The translations under genes were made by a program, and so were the position numbers. 64,000 bases of DNA from DATMER01 sp963741305 (GTDB lineage: Bacteria; Acidobacteriota; Thermoanaerobaculia; Multivoradales; UBA5704), in the NCBI GenBank assembly GCA_963741305.1, contig CAVUHL010000003.1, positions 4,774,001 to 4,838,000 on the forward strand, read 5' to 3'. Shown one piece after another: positions 48,252 through 56,090 of this stretch. A model generated the notes under the pieces. The model worked only from the letters and a program-made list of their open reading frames with translations, did not search any database and was not told the origin of the DNA. The number at the start of each line of letters is the position of its first letter. The stretch's first letter is position 1.

Positions 48252-48682
48252 AGCTCCTCAAGGGCATTGCCTACGCCGTCCTCACCCTTGGAGTGCTTGC
48301 CGCCTTCGGCTGGTACTTCGTCTCTCAACTGGGATCGGGACCGGCCGACGATCTGGCGGGGGTGATGCTGGCTCCCCCTCCGGGCTATGCGGTCGTGGAG
48401 CGCGGAGAGCTGACGCCAACCGCGGCAGCGGCCGAGCTCGAGGCGCAAGTCCAGCGAGCGGGCAAAGTGGCCCTGCACTTCAAGCGCGGGGGCTCGGAGG
48501 TCTACTGGCTCGCCGATGTCCAAGGGGACTTCCTCGAAGAGCGCTCGGCCGGCTCCGGTGGCACCCGGGTGCAGACGGTCTGGACAGGAAGAATCCGCGA
48601 GCGCCTGAGCTGGGCCCGCTCCCATGGCGACTTCACCGTCCCCGGCTTGCCGGAGCCGGAGCGCAAAAACCTTTACCACTAG
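48248..48682 (+). CDS. Small membrane-anchored hypothetical protein
   Basis: A 144-residue protein. Residues 5-27 (GIAYAVLTLGVLAAFGWYFV) form one membrane helix or an uncleaved signal; the remainder is predicted outside, with a mixed alpha/beta look (GYAVVERGELTPTAAAAELE, KVALHFKRGGSEVYWLADVQGD). No Cys, no catalytic motif that I can name. The start overlaps the aminotransferase stop (ATGA), so both are in one operon. I do not recognise the family. Confidence 0.75.
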   Translation: MKLLKGIAYAVLTLGVLAAFGWYFVSQLGSGPADDLAGVMLAPPPGYAVVERGELTPTAAAAELEAQVQRAGKVALHFKRGGSEVYWLADVQGDFLEERSAGSGGTRVQTVWTGRIRERLSWARSHGDFTVPGLPEPERKNLYH

Positions 48683-48705
48683 ATAAACACTCGCAAAGGA
48701 ACCCA

Positions 48706-49770
48706 ATGATCGATACCAAAGGATACGCCGCCTACTCCGCCACCACCCCTCTCGCTCCCTACAGCTTCGAGCGCCGCGATCCGGGCCCGAAAGACGTCCA
48801 GATCGAGATCCTCTACTGTGGCGTCTGCCACTCCGACCTGCACACCGTGCGTAGCGAATGGCCAGGGACCGTCTATCCGCTCGTGCCGGGTCACGAGATC
48901 GTCGGCCGGGTGGTCAAGGTCGGCGGAGAGGTCTCCCGGTTCAAGGAAGGCGACCTCGCCGCGGTCGGTTGCCTGGTGGACTCCTGCCGGCATTGCGCGA
49001 GCTGCGGCGAGGACCTCGAGCAATATTGCGAGAACGGCTTCACCGGCACCTACGGAGGCGTCGAGAAGCAGACCGGCCGTCCCACCTACGGCGGCTACTC
49101 GGACAAGATCGTGGTCACCGAGCACTTCGTCCTGAGCCTCTCCGGCAAGCTCGATCCGGCGGCAGCCGCTCCCCTGCTCTGCGCGGGCATCACGACCTGG
49201 TCGCCCCTCCGTTATTGGAAGGTCGGCCCGGGTCAAAAGGTCGGCGTGGTGGGCCTCGGCGGATTGGGGCACATGGGAGTCAAGCTCGCTCACGCCCTTG
49301 GCGCCCACGTCGTGCTCTTCACCACCTCGCCGGGCAAGACGGAAGACGCGCGCCGTCTCGGAGCCGACGAAGTCGTGATCTCCAAGAACCCCGACGAGAT
49401 GGCCAGGCACGCGGGCAGCTTCCATTTCATCCTCAACACCGTGGCCGCGCCGCACAACCTCGATGCCTTTCTCGTGCTCCTCAAACGGGACGGCGCGATG
49501 GTCCTGGTCGGCGCGCCCGGCGAGCCACACCCCTCGCCCAACGTCTTCAACCTGATCATGGGCCGGCGCACCCTGGCCGGCTCGCTGATCGGCGGCATCG
49601 CGGAGACCCAGGAAATGCTCGACTTCTGCGCCGAGCACGGCATCGTCTCCGACATCGAGCTCATCCCCATCCAGCGGATCAACGAGGCCTACGAGCGCAT
49701 GCTGAAAAGTGACGTGAAGTACCGCTTCGTCATCGACATGGCCTCGCTGCGTGGAGACGCTACCGCGTAG
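48706..49770 (+). CDS. Zinc-dependent NADP(H) alcohol dehydrogenase (YahK / cinnamyl-alcohol dehydrogenase type)
   Basis: Medium-chain dehydrogenase/reductase of 354 residues, reducing aldehydes to alcohols in the cytosol. Catalytic zinc ligands are in GVCHSDLHT and PGHEIVGRV; the structural zinc site has the four cysteines in the CRHCASCGEDLEQYC stretch; the nucleotide fold shows GLGGLGHMGVKLAHALG, and the later TVAAPHNLD and GRRTLAGSLIGG blocks are typical of the YahK/CAD branch, which prefers NADPH. Length is normal for the family. AAAGGA lies 7 nt before the ATG. It follows the small membrane protein by 23 bp, probably in the same operon. Confidence 0.93.
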   Translation: MIDTKGYAAYSATTPLAPYSFERRDPGPKDVQIEILYCGVCHSDLHTVRSEWPGTVYPLVPGHEIVGRVVKVGGEVSRFKEGDLAAVGCLVDSCRHCASCGEDLEQYCENGFTGTYGGVEKQTGRPTYGGYSDKIVVTEHFVLSLSGKLDPAAAAPLLCAGITTWSPLRYWKVGPGQKVGVVGLGGLGHMGVKLAHALGAHVVLFTTSPGKTEDARRLGADEVVISKNPDEMARHAGSFHFILNTVAAPHNLDAFLVLLKRDGAMVLVGAPGEPHPSPNVFNLIMGRRTLAGSLIGGIAETQEMLDFCAEHGIVSDIELIPIQRINEAYERMLKSDVKYRFVIDMASLRGDATA

Positions 49771-49860
49771 GCCCGCTGAGGCGTATCGAAAGCCGCTCAC
49801 CCGAGCTCGCCTCCCTGGTGTCTATCCGAAAGGATAGATTTCGACGTGAGGTGAAAGGAC

Positions 49861-50202
49861 GTGAGGCGGGACAGGTTCGTTCACCTCGTCTGCGCTCTGC
49901 TCGGAGCGCTGGCGAGCCTGATCGTGATCATCGAGTACGGGGCCAAGGGGACTCCTCAACCCTACCCTGGGCCGCCTGCTCCAGCCACTCCCGTACCGGA
50001 GGTCGCTCCTCTACTGCCGACTCCTCCACCCGAGCCGGACTCCGAAGTCTCCTCGATCGTGTATCGGACGGCCAGCGGCGAGAGATACGACCGGGCCACC
50101 TGCGGGCATGTAAAGGGAAAGGAGATCCCCCTCTCGCTCGCAGAAGCCGAGGAGCAAGGGCTCACGCCCTGCAGGGTCTGCAACCCGCCGCGGCTTCCCT
50201 AG
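49861..50202 (+). CDS. Membrane-anchored small protein with Cys/His C-terminal domain
   Basis: A 113-residue protein starting at GTG. Residues 7-25 are hydrophobic (membrane anchor or signal), residues 30-60 are Pro-rich linker, and the last 45 residues (YRTASGERYDRATCGHVKG, then PCRVCNPP) form a compact domain with three Cys and one His, a pattern found at the ends of some secreted nucleases and in Ada-like zinc sites. GAGGTG lies about 9 nt before the start. Function unknown; metal or nucleic-acid binding outside the cell is the best guess. Confidence 0.7.
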   Translation: MRRDRFVHLVCALLGALASLIVIIEYGAKGTPQPYPGPPAPATPVPEVAPLLPTPPPEPDSEVSSIVYRTASGERYDRATCGHVKGKEIPLSLAEAEEQGLTPCRVCNPPRLP

Positions 50203-50218
50203 GTTGATGAGCAGTTTG

Positions 50219-50243
50219 AACTATCCGGAACTTCCGGATAGTT
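50219..50243. repeat. 25-bp near-perfect palindrome at the higB break
   Basis: Arms AACTATCCGGAA and TTCCGGATAGTT are perfectly complementary around one central base. It lies between the small anchored-protein gene and the higB remnant. It could be an operator for the HigA protein encoded downstream, a terminator without T-tract, or a scar of the deletion that removed the front of higB. Confidence 0.7.
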
Positions 50244-50352
50244 GCCAGGAAACCCGCAGAGGTATAGCTTGCACGTCAACGGCCCCTGGTGCATCACCTT
50301 CGAGTGGGAAGAGGGGGACGCTCTTCACGTCAACCTGGAGCAGTATCACTAG
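50242..50352 (+). pseudogene. higB: Remnant of HigB toxin (C-terminal 36 codons)
   Basis: Reading from 50242 gives 36 residues ending HVNGPWCITFEWEEGDALHV-NLEQYH-stop, which match the typical C-terminus of HigB/RelE-type mRNA interferases (pattern RxNxxxRIxFxWxxGDAxxVxxxDYH). The first two thirds of the toxin are absent, replaced by the palindrome and unrelated sequence, so no active toxin is expected. It ends 11 bp before the intact higA. Confidence 0.65.
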
Positions 50353-50363
50353 CGAGGTAAACG

Positions 50364-50684
50364 ATGTCTCGAGATCTACCCATCCGCGGCCGGAAACAAC
50401 GGCCTCCGACACACCCCGGGGATGTCCTCCGCGAGGACGTGCTGCCTGCGCTGGAGCTTTCAGTGAGTGAGGCGGCACGGCAACTCCGGATTTCACGGCA
50501 GACGCTCCATCGTGTCCTCTCCGGCAAGGCAGGCATCAGTCCGGAAATGGCATTGCGTCTCGGGAAATTTTGTGGCAACGGTCCTGGGATCTGGCTCCGG
50601 CTGCAGCAGAGCCATGATCTCTGGCATGCCGAGCAACGCCTGAGTACCGAGTTGCAGAAGATCCCGTCTTGCTCCACCCAGTAG
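50364..50684 (+). CDS. higA: HigA-family antitoxin / XRE regulator
   Basis: A 106-residue helix-turn-helix protein of the HigA/VapI type: THPGDVLREDVLPALELSVSEAARQLRISRQTLHRVLSGKAGISPEMALRLGKFCG, then WLRLQQSHDLWHAE. These two blocks are diagnostic of the family. It would neutralise HigB and repress its own operon. GAGG lies 6 nt before the ATG. The partner toxin gene upstream is reduced to 36 codons, so this is now an orphan antitoxin, possibly kept as a regulator or as protection against related toxins. Confidence 0.9.
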   Translation: MSRDLPIRGRKQRPPTHPGDVLREDVLPALELSVSEAARQLRISRQTLHRVLSGKAGISPEMALRLGKFCGNGPGIWLRLQQSHDLWHAEQRLSTELQKIPSCSTQ

Positions 50685-50756
50685 GGCCGGCCGCCGGGTA
50701 GACTTGGTCTCCAGGTGGGCGATCAAGCCTGCAACCCTCCGAAGAGCGCGATCTCT

Positions 50757-50781
50757 CAAAAAGTCTCAACGCTGTTGAGAC
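50757..50781 (-). terminator. Rho-independent terminator of the RhuM-family gene
   Basis: On the minus strand GTCTCAAC-AGC-GTTGAGAC (8-bp perfect stem, 3-nt loop) is followed by TTTTTG. It is 80 bp beyond the RhuM-family stop codon at 50861 and faces the end of higA. Confidence 0.75.
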
Positions 50782-50860
50782 AATTGCGCCTGATGCCGAG
50801 GCAGCCCCGGCCACTCCCCGCACGAGCGGTCCCTCTGGGCCGGATCGACCCACTGGCCTT

Positions 50861-51892
50861 TTATCTAGAGCCGGGTTTGCTCGGGACGAGACGCTTGGCC
50901 GCTTTCTCGAGCTCGTCGGGGGCGGATGCTTCTTCCGCCAACCGGCGTCTCTCGAATTTCTCGTACTCGTCGAGCGCGAGCTTCTGCGCGACCTCGGCCG
51001 AGACTCGGCCAGCATCCTTCAGGATCTCGCGTTCGTTGAAAGCGAGGAAGGCGTCGAGCTTCGCGCGCCAGTCGCGCATGTAGAGCGCCCTCCTGCGCTC
51101 GGCCTGCTCTTCGGCGTAGTCGAGGTACATGGTCACGATGCGGTTGAGCTGCCGGATCTCGCCGTCGTTCAGGTAGTTCTTCGCGACGGTCACGTCGGCT
51201 CGTCGTACCTTGACCCCTTTCCAAGTCGTGAGCCCCATGTTGGGCTTCTCGGCGTCCACCCGCTCCGCGATGATCTCTGCCGCGGTGCTGCCGGTGATCG
51301 CCCAGTGCAGCTTGTTCTGCACCACTTGGAAGAACTCCATCGTCTCGGCCGTGCCGGGGTCGTAATCTACGGAGAGTGCATACAAATCGCGGATCTTTTG
51401 ATAGAAGCGCTTCTCCGACGCCCGTATCTCCCGGATCCGCTCCAGCAGCTCGTCGAAGTAGTCTGTGCCGAGCGTTCGCCCTTCCTTGAGGCGCTCGTCG
51501 TCGAGGACGAAGCCCTTGACGACATACTCGCGCAAGCGATCCGTCGCCCACCGGCGGAACTGGGTGCCCCGACGGGAGCGGACACGGTAGCCGACGGCGA
51601 GGATGACGTCCAGGTTGTAGTGGTCGATCGCTCGCTGGACCTGCCGGTTCCCCTCAGTTTGAACTGTCAAGTATTGCTTGACGGTTGCCGAGGGGTCTAG
51701 TTCACCCTCCGCGAAGATGTTCTTGATGTGCAGGCTGACGTTCTGCTTCGTTGTCTGGAAGAGCTCAGCCAGGAAAACCTGCGTGAGCCAAACGGTCCCG
51801 CCGTCAAGGCGCACTTGGATGCGGCTCCGGCCGTCCTCTCCCTGGTAGAAGACGATCTCGGACGAAGTTGGCGGGCTGCCGGGCTCAGTCAT
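50861..51892 (-). CDS. RhuM-family (virulence RhuM-like) protein
   Basis: A 343-residue cytoplasmic protein of the RhuM family, first named in Salmonella pathogenicity islands and common in defence islands and near toxin genes. Recognised from VWLTQVFLAELFQTTKQNVSLHIKNIFAEGELDP near the N-terminus, the YNLDVILAVGYRVRSRRGTQFRRWAT block, and the C-terminal NLNRIVTMYLDYAEEQAERR-type helical region. The biochemical function is not established; the N-terminal block resembles a DNA-binding module. The start at 51892 (MTEPGS) is chosen because the family begins close to it; the frame stays open further upstream without likely coding. A terminator follows. Confidence 0.85.
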   Translation of the reverse strand: MTEPGSPPTSSEIVFYQGEDGRSRIQVRLDGGTVWLTQVFLAELFQTTKQNVSLHIKNIFAEGELDPSATVKQYLTVQTEGNRQVQRAIDHYNLDVILAVGYRVRSRRGTQFRRWATDRLREYVVKGFVLDDERLKEGRTLGTDYFDELLERIREIRASEKRFYQKIRDLYALSVDYDPGTAETMEFFQVVQNKLHWAITGSTAAEIIAERVDAEKPNMGLTTWKGVKVRRADVTVAKNYLNDGEIRQLNRIVTMYLDYAEEQAERRRALYMRDWRAKLDAFLAFNEREILKDAGRVSAEVAQKLALDEYEKFERRRLAEEASAPDELEKAAKRLVPSKPGSR

Positions 51893-52023
51893 TCGGGGCA
51901 CCAAGTCTAAGCGTTGCGAGTTGCGTTTCCCGACTCTATCACCCCTTAGTGCGGACCGGTGAGCGCGGGATTGTGGGACAGTAGAGGCGCCCACTTAGGC
52001 CACAGGCTCCCAGGTCGGAGCCT

Positions 52024-52425
52024 TCCCTGGGAGCGCTGGCATCCCTGCCGGCTTGTCCGGATCAATCGGCGGAACGCCGGTCACCAGCCCATCCGCTGAC
52101 GAAGGCGAGCAGGGCCGCCGCTCCGATGCCTGCCAGCAGGGTGACAGGATCGTCCCACCAGAACAGCTTGGGCCAGGCCACGGCGGCGAGCACGCCGGCC
52201 GTCGGTCCAGACCTCCAGACGGGACTGCCGCGGGGGCACGTTCCGGAGCCAGAGCCGCCGGAACAGGAACCAGGCGACCAGGAGAGCGTGCCCGCTGAGG
52301 GGAATCCGGACGCCGAGCCGGAGACTCGACAGGGCCACGATCAGCGCGATCTGGAGGCCGAGCTCCACCGTCGGGAGGGAGAGGCCGCGGGCCCTCCACA
52401 GGTCCAACAGATCGGCCACGAGCAC
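52024..52425. repeat. Left copy of ~400-bp imperfect direct repeat
   Basis: Matches 53307-53760 in the same orientation at about 90% identity by eye, with a ~45-bp stretch missing near its left end. Together the two copies bracket 881 bp that hold the DUF433/DUF5615 pair. Confidence 0.85.
52081..52425 (-). pseudogene. Truncated, frameshifted copy of the membrane protein at 53375-53947
   Basis: The first ~75 residues (MLVADLLDLWRARGLSLPTV, IPLSGHALLVAWFLFRRLWL) match residues ~66-140 of the intact copy almost exactly. After RLEVW the reading shifts to another frame (TDGRRARRRG) where the intact gene continues IAGGVLAAVAWPKLFWWDD. The N-terminal two membrane segments are missing. A decayed duplicate. 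Confidence 0.8.
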
Positions 52426-52490
52426 TATTCGGAAGCTCCGAACAGTTCGGCCATCGTAGCGAATCGCTCACTTCGCGGTAGCCTGGTTCG

Positions 52491-52536
52491 TTCTCACCGG
52501 CGTCTACCGGCGTTTCTACCGGCGTTTCCACCGGCG
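52491..52536. repeat. Short tandem repeat, about four ~12-bp units
   Basis: Four near-copies of TTTCTACCGGCG in a row (one 2 bp shorter), in the gap between the decayed duplicate and the end of the toxin gene. No coding role seen. Confidence 0.6.
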
Positions 52537-52587
52537 CTCTTCATCCCATTGCGCTGCTCGCGGGCCACTACGGATCAGGAGCGTGTG

Positions 52588-52953
52588 TCATTGCTCAGGC
52601 GGGCGGCGCACGCGCACTTTGTTCGGGGTGGCCACGACGAAGCACCTCTCCCAGGTGCTCGCGTCGGGCGTAGAGAGCCAGGCGACGAGATAGTCGGAGA
52701 TGCGCCACTGCTCGGCATCCGGGAGTCTAACCAGCAAGACGCCAGCATGATTACCGGCGGCGAAACGCCGCTTGTCCGAGAAGTCGAGATCCTGCGTGAT
52801 CAGAAAGCGTTCTTCGAGCTGCGCGGCCGCCCAGACCTCGTTGTCGGCATGACCGCTCAAGTCTTCCTCCAGGACGGTGTGGACATCATGCCCGAGGGCC
52901 GCGAGCCTGACCGCGGCAGAGGCCGCGATGTTCTCGTCCAGCTTGATCCTCAC
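52588..52953 (-). CDS. DUF5615 PIN-like toxin of a type II toxin-antitoxin pair
   Basis: A 121-residue protein of the DUF5615 (COG4634) family, a small PIN-like nuclease fold. Conserved acidic positions are visible in MRIKLDENIAASAAVRLAALGHDV and LITQDLDFSD, as in the family, where they are thought to bind metal and cut RNA. It begins with GTG overlapping the DUF433 stop by 4 nt (GTGA), the common arrangement of this toxin pair. Sequence looks intact and full length. Confidence 0.88.
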   Translation of the reverse strand: MRIKLDENIAASAAVRLAALGHDVHTVLEEDLSGHADNEVWAAAQLEERFLITQDLDFSDKRRFAAGNHAGVLLVRLPDAEQWRISDYLVAWLSTPDASTWERCFVVATPNKVRVRRPPEQ

Positions 52954-53201
52954 GCGACCTTGGTCTCTAACGGCATGGGGGAGGGCGCCGGCAGATCCTC
53001 GCTTGCCGATGCCGCGGCGAACGCGATAACCGCTCGCACATCATCCTCTGTAAGGCTCGGGAACTCGCGCAGGATGACATCGGCCGGCTCCCCATGCGCG
53101 AGGTAACCAAGGATGACGCGAACGAGCACGCGGGTTCCCCGGATGACCGGCTGACCGCCGCAGATGGCCGGGTCGCGAACGATGCGGTCGTGGTAGTCCA
53201 T
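52950..53201 (-). CDS. DUF433 antitoxin
   Basis: An 83-residue DUF433-family protein (RIVRDPAICGGQPVIRGTRVLVRVILGYLAHGE, then ILREFPSLTEDDVRAVIAFA), a winged-helix-like module that regularly precedes DUF5615 toxins and is taken as antitoxin and autoregulator. AAGGAG lies 8 nt before the ATG at 53201. The open frame extends upstream but only this segment resembles a protein family. Co-translated with the toxin. Confidence 0.9.
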   Translation of the reverse strand: MDYHDRIVRDPAICGGQPVIRGTRVLVRVILGYLAHGEPADVILREFPSLTEDDVRAVIAFAAASASEDLPAPSPMPLETKVA

Positions 53202-53306
53202 GGTTGTCTCCTTGCCGCCGGTTGCCGGCCGTTCTCCCGCCCTATGATAACGCCAGGAGAGCGACTCCTGTGCCGGGTCGAGAGAGGTCGGGGAAGAGCC
53301 GCGCTG

Positions 53307-53760
53307 TCCCTGGGAACGCTGGCATCCCTGCCGGCTTGTCCGGATCAATCGGCGGAACGCCGGCCACACCCAAGTCACACCCCAAGGCGAGCGCCTCCTG
53401 GTGGTGCTCCGACGGCCCATCCGCTGACGAAGGCGAGCAGGGCAGCCACTCCGATGCCCACCAGCAGGGTGACGGGATCGTCCCACCAGAACAGCTTGGG
53501 CCAGGCCACGGCGGCGAGCACGCCGCCTGCGATCCAGATCTCCAGCCGGGAGTGCCGCGGGGGCACGTTCCGGAGCCAGAGCCGCCGGAAGAGGAAGTAG
53601 GCGACCAGGAGAGCGTGCCCGCTGAGGGGAATCCGGACGCCGAGCCGGAGACTCGACAGGGCCACGATCAGCGCGATCTGGAGGCCGAGCTCCACCGTCG
53701 GGAGGGAGAGGCCGCGGGCCCTCCACAGGTCGTACAGATCGGCCACGAGCATCCCCAGCA
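53307..53760. repeat. Right copy of ~400-bp imperfect direct repeat
   Basis: Same-orientation match to 52024-52425; carries an extra ~45 bp near its left end. It covers the C-terminal two thirds of the intact membrane-protein gene plus about 70 bp downstream of it. Confidence 0.85.
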
Positions 53761-53947
53761 CCGGAAAGGCGAGCAGCATGTACCAGAAGGGCGCCATCTC
53801 GGCCAGAGGCGTCGTGATCCGGATGACAGGGACCGGACCCTTGTACGCCAGCCAGGCGGCTCCGGCTAGGGTGGTGGCCAGGATGATGGCTAGGCGAGCG
53901 AGGTCTGACCTGGGGCGGACGACTGGCGAGTCCGTAGAGGCTTGCAC
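53375..53947 (-). CDS. Hypothetical multi-pass membrane protein (intact copy)
   Basis: A 190-residue integral membrane protein with about five hydrophobic segments (LAIILATTLAGAAWLAY; MAPFWYMLLAFPVLGMLVA; GLQIALIVALSSL; HALLVAYFLF; VTLLVGIGVAALLAFVSGW), separated by short Arg/Pro-rich loops (RRLWLRNVPPRHS). Starts with GTG at 53947. No known family recognised. Its front third is unique; the rest is duplicated on the other side of the toxin-antitoxin pair. Confidence 0.7.
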   Translation of the reverse strand: MQASTDSPVVRPRSDLARLAIILATTLAGAAWLAYKGPVPVIRITTPLAEMAPFWYMLLAFPVLGMLVADLYDLWRARGLSLPTVELGLQIALIVALSSLRLGVRIPLSGHALLVAYFLFRRLWLRNVPPRHSRLEIWIAGGVLAAVAWPKLFWWDDPVTLLVGIGVAALLAFVSGWAVGAPPGGARLGV

Positions 53948-54154
53948 TCCAGAATTCTATGGCTCCTGACCCCGGGGACCTTCCTCTGGAGCACCGGGAA
54001 GGGGCGGCAACAGGGCACCCTTCCATCCGACCGCACCTATTTAGTAAGGTTGTCCTTGTCTTCGGACACGAGAGGGTGTTGACGCCGGAAGGCTACCCAA
54101 GGCAAGGGGCTCCGGCTCGACATCTCTACGTGCCGACAAACTGAGCGAGGTACT

Positions 54155-54721
54155 TTGCAGTCCCTTACCGCTGATCTCGATCTACTCCTGAAGCTTCGGC
54201 TGGTCGTCGCCCGTTACGGGGAAATGGACATAGCTCGCTGGTGGAACACGCGAGGACAATTGGGAAGGCTCGGCGCATCGGCCCTGAGCCGCGGCTTCCC
54301 CCGCACTCACCATTTCGCTCAGGCGCGCTCGGTCTTTGCCGTGGCCTCGCACCGCTGCTCCGAGGTCTTCGATCCCCCGGGCTCTGCCACGCTCTGGCGC
54401 CTCCCGGAGATCCTTGAGGAAGAATTCGATGCCCGTTGGGAGTATTGGCTCGACCACGCCGAGGAGTGGTCCGGTTTCTTCTCCCGCCTGGAGACGCTCC
54501 CCGAAGGGAGCCTGGTCGACGTGCTGAGCGAATTCGGCCTCGCTTCCGAGCCCGACCTCGCGACGTGCTCGCGCCTCAAGCGCTCGGCCGAGGGGCGAGC
54601 GGTTCTCCTCCCGGGCACCTTCCAAGCCGATGGCGCCACGTTCACCCTGCTCGCGCTGGGGTTTTCCCGCGGCGAGCCAGGAGTCCTGGCCATCCCGTAT
54701 ATCCGGCGGGAAGACGGATGA
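54155..54721 (+). CDS. brxE: BREX protein BrxE
   Basis: A 188-residue protein matching BrxE, the small protein that opens type-6 BREX phage-defence clusters (DLDLLLKLRLVVARYGEMDIARWWNTRGQLG, SRGFPRTHHFAQARSVFAVA, EVFDPPGSATLWRLP). It has no known catalytic motif. The start is TTG at 54155, with GCGAGG just before it. The stop overlaps brxA (ATGA), so it is the first gene of the BREX operon. A 207-bp gap upstream separates it from the divergent membrane-protein gene and should hold the promoter. Confidence 0.85.
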   Translation: MQSLTADLDLLLKLRLVVARYGEMDIARWWNTRGQLGRLGASALSRGFPRTHHFAQARSVFAVASHRCSEVFDPPGSATLWRLPEILEEEFDARWEYWLDHAEEWSGFFSRLETLPEGSLVDVLSEFGLASEPDLATCSRLKRSAEGRAVLLPGTFQADGATFTLLALGFSRGEPGVLAIPYIRREDG

Positions 54722-55518
54722 CTGCGAAGCGCTCGCCACAGGGCAGCCGCGCGAATGTGGTCTCGTCCTTCACACTCGTCAAGGGCGCCATGATTCCGGA
54801 GACCTACACGGTCTTCGCCTCCTGGGACTTCAAGAAGTCGAAGAGGGAAAACCTCGACCGCCTGCGGGCGGAGAACTTCATCGGCGCCACCAGCGAGACC
54901 TGGGTCCGCGACGTTGCCAAGGTCCTCAACCGTCGCTTCGATCCCGCCGGCCGGGATCGGCCCCTCGTCCTTCTCGCCCAAGAGGGATGCGACCTCGCGG
55001 TCTGGCGTCCCCTTCTCCTCTGGCACATCACCCGGGACGAGTTCCTCCTGCGCGACTTCCTGGTGGGCTGGCTCCATCCCGCTTACGAAGCCGGAGCCTA
55101 CCGGGTTCGCCCCCAGGACCTCTATTCCTATCTTCAAGACGTTCGCCGGCGCGGCGGCGTCACCGAGCATGCGTGGAGCGAGAGCACGCTTCACCGGGTC
55201 GCGGCAGGCCTTCTCAAGATCTCGGCGGACTTCGGCCTCTTGAAAGGCTCGGTGGTAAAACGGTTCGACTCGTACCACCTCCCCGAGCCGAGCTTTCTGT
55301 ATCTCCTGCATGCGATCCGCGACACGGTCCAGAACCCCCGCAAACTGATCGAAGCGGAGGACTGGAAGATGTTCTTCCTGCAACCTGCCGATGTCGAGCG
55401 CGAGCTTCTCCGTCTGCATCAGTTCCGGAAGCTGGAATACCAGGTCGCGGGCAGCCTCGTGGAGCTCAGGTTGCCCGCCGCCACACTGCTCGATTACGTG
55501 GAGACAATGGCCGCATGA
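54718..55518 (+). CDS. brxA: BREX protein BrxA (DUF1819)
   Basis: A 266-residue DUF1819 protein, the DNA-binding BrxA of BREX systems. Visible family segments: SFTLVKGAMIPETYTVFASWD, LRAENFIGATSETWVRDVAKVLNRRF, LLLWHITRDEFLLRDFLVGWLHPAYEAG and the C-terminal LVELRLPAATLLDYVETM. Overlaps brxE before it and brxB after it by 4 nt each. Start ATG at 54718 fixed by the overlap. Function in the complex is accessory to phage restriction. Confidence 0.92.
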   Translation: MTAKRSPQGSRANVVSSFTLVKGAMIPETYTVFASWDFKKSKRENLDRLRAENFIGATSETWVRDVAKVLNRRFDPAGRDRPLVLLAQEGCDLAVWRPLLLWHITRDEFLLRDFLVGWLHPAYEAGAYRVRPQDLYSYLQDVRRRGGVTEHAWSESTLHRVAAGLLKISADFGLLKGSVVKRFDSYHLPEPSFLYLLHAIRDTVQNPRKLIEAEDWKMFFLQPADVERELLRLHQFRKLEYQVAGSLVELRLPAATLLDYVETMAA

Positions 55519-56090
55519 GCGAATTCGAGCACCGCTTGAAGCACGACCTCGAGCCCGTTCTCGCGAGCCGGGACCCGCGTGAACGCCTCAGCGCCTACCA
55601 CGACATGCCGTTCGCGATCTTCCGCTACGAAGCGGAAGAGGAGCTCGAGCTGCGCAGGCAGATGAGGATGTTGCAGACCCGCCTCGAACAACAGGGAAAA
55701 CGCATCCACCTGATCTCTCTCGCCGACTGCCTGGAGACGGCGATGACCTCCCACCGGGAACTCTCCGAGTGGTTCGAAGTGGAGCGCGACCTCGGCACCC
55801 AGACCGTCGTGGAAACGATCCATAGCATTCTCTCGGAATACACCCCCCTCGTGGATCTCGTGGCGGAAAGCCTTCCTCGCGACACCGACCCTCTCCGCGA
55901 CATCGTATTCCTCTGGAGGACCGGCGCCCTTTTCCCCGTCTATCGGACGTTCTCGCTCCTCGAGCAGCTCAAGGGGCGCACACAGGTGCCGACGATCCTC
56001 TTCTATCCTGGTCAGCTCGACGGACCCTCCGGCCTGAAGTTCATGGGAGTCCTCGAAGCCGAGCACAACTACCGCGCCAAAATTTTCTGA
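55515..56090 (+). CDS. brxB: BREX protein BrxB (DUF1788)
   Basis: A 191-residue DUF1788 protein, the conserved BrxB of BREX systems. Family features: FEHRLKHDLEPVL at the start, DMPFAIFRYEAEEELELRRQ, and the C-terminal PTILFYPGQLDGPSGLKFMG...NYRAKIF motif, which is diagnostic. Its start overlaps brxA (ATGA) and its stop overlaps the brxC start by one base (TGATG). Intact and of usual length. Confidence 0.93.
   Translation: MSEFEHRLKHDLEPVLASRDPRERLSAYHDMPFAIFRYEAEEELELRRQMRMLQTRLEQQGKRIHLISLADCLETAMTSHRELSEWFEVERDLGTQTVVETIHSILSEYTPLVDLVAESLPRDTDPLRDIVFLWRTGALFPVYRTFSLLEQLKGRTQVPTILFYPGQLDGPSGLKFMGVLEAEHNYRAKIF

Noticed and set aside
51995..52531. Minus-strand open frame rich in Pro/Arg over the decayed repeat copy
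   Set aside because: It is an out-of-frame reading of the duplicated membrane-protein gene; the true frame is recognised by comparison with the intact copy.
53959..54144. 61-codon plus-strand frame upstream of brxE
   Set aside because: No RBS, no recognisable sequence, lies in the expected promoter region.
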